NCBI RefSeq assembly: GCF_000517125.1
Contig: NZ_KI912155.1
Coordinates: 3,598,029 to 3,662,028 of the forward strand
Source: Arthrobacter sp. MA-N2
Lineage (GTDB): Bacteria; Actinomycetota; Actinomycetes; Actinomycetales; Micrococcaceae
DNA: 64,000 nucleotides
Direction of reading: 5' to 3'
Shown: positions 63,985-64,000 of the stretch, piece by piece
Layout: every line of letters starts with the position of its first letter
Numbering within the stretch: the first letter of the stretch is position 1
Program-made: the position numbers and the translations under genes
Notes under the pieces: model-generated
What the model saw: the letters and a program-made list of their open reading frames with translations, nothing else
Database searches by the model: none
Told to the model about the DNA's origin: nothing

Positions 63985-64000
63985 CATTAGTAGCCAGCCG
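63977..64000 (+). CDS. Start of a further gene, cut by window end
   Basis: GTG at 63977, overlapping the mscS stop, opens a frame of eight codons (VSDISSQP) to the window edge. The overlap suggests coupling to mscS. Too short to identify; GTG at 63981 is an alternative. Confidence 0.35.

Overview
The window looks like a chromosomal segment of a high-GC Gram-positive bacterium of the Arthrobacter/Pseudarthrobacter type (Micrococcaceae, Actinobacteria). This rests on GC-rich codon use with many GTG starts and on actinobacterial gene orders (tig-clpP1-clpP2-clpX; rplU-rpmA, then obg-proB-proA, nadD, rsfS). It also rests on a short translational-type T-box in front of ileS, a LexA-controlled imuA'-imuB-dnaE2 cassette and a mycothiol-type nitroreductase relative. 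No rRNA or CRISPR array is present. Three tRNA genes (Ala-GGC, Pro-TGG, Gly-TCC) are present. Genus-level assignment is inference.

Layout. 1-2500: a gamma-butyrolactone-type signalling locus, with an epimerase/dehydratase (cut by the window edge), an ArpA-like TetR receptor and an AfsA-like synthase. 2670-6215: a TetR regulator divergent from an agmatine deiminase-amidase pair, with a perfect 22-bp palindrome between them. 6219-8420: a TatB-like protein, a membrane protein, a cadD remnant and an APH-like kinase. 8522-13483: a peptide/nickel-type ABC transporter in one operon with a fused double permease. 13523-19275: the SOS mutasome imuA'-imuB-dnaE2.

19334-26210: a small AT-richer island. 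It lies between 19-bp near-identical direct repeats, and the right repeat overlaps the 3' end of tRNA-Ala. The hairpin terminator that appears to belong to that tRNA is stranded at the far left end of the island. The island carries an HTH gene, a three-gene module (Cas2-fold SinR-like protein, PD-(D/E)XK nuclease, AAA ATPase) and a serine recombinase without its catalytic domain. The module resembles defence islands in style but I cannot match it to a named system. Its first gene has ATC where ATG is expected, and the ATPase is frameshifted, so this copy looks decayed.

26422-36203: mostly housekeeping genes on the minus strand: rsfS, a tail-anchored disordered protein, nadD, proA, proB, obg, rpmA, rplU and a thiD-tenA fusion under a TPP riboswitch. 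36204-46490: an RNase E/G, a VKOR protein, ndk, a DUF4233 protein, folC and ileS with its T-box. 46550-52400: an SDR, a DUF488 protein, valS, an Fpg/Nei glycosylase and a DsbA-like nitroreductase relative. 52481-56882: the ClpXP/trigger-factor cluster. 56951-64000: tRNA-Pro, tRNA-Gly, a second Fpg/Nei glycosylase, rpiB, a DUF1648-like membrane protein, pepN, an OsmC-like protein, an MscS channel and the start of one more gene.

The two accessory themes are a cell-density signalling locus at the left edge and a tRNA-Ala island carrying a possible defence module. Most of the rest is conserved core.
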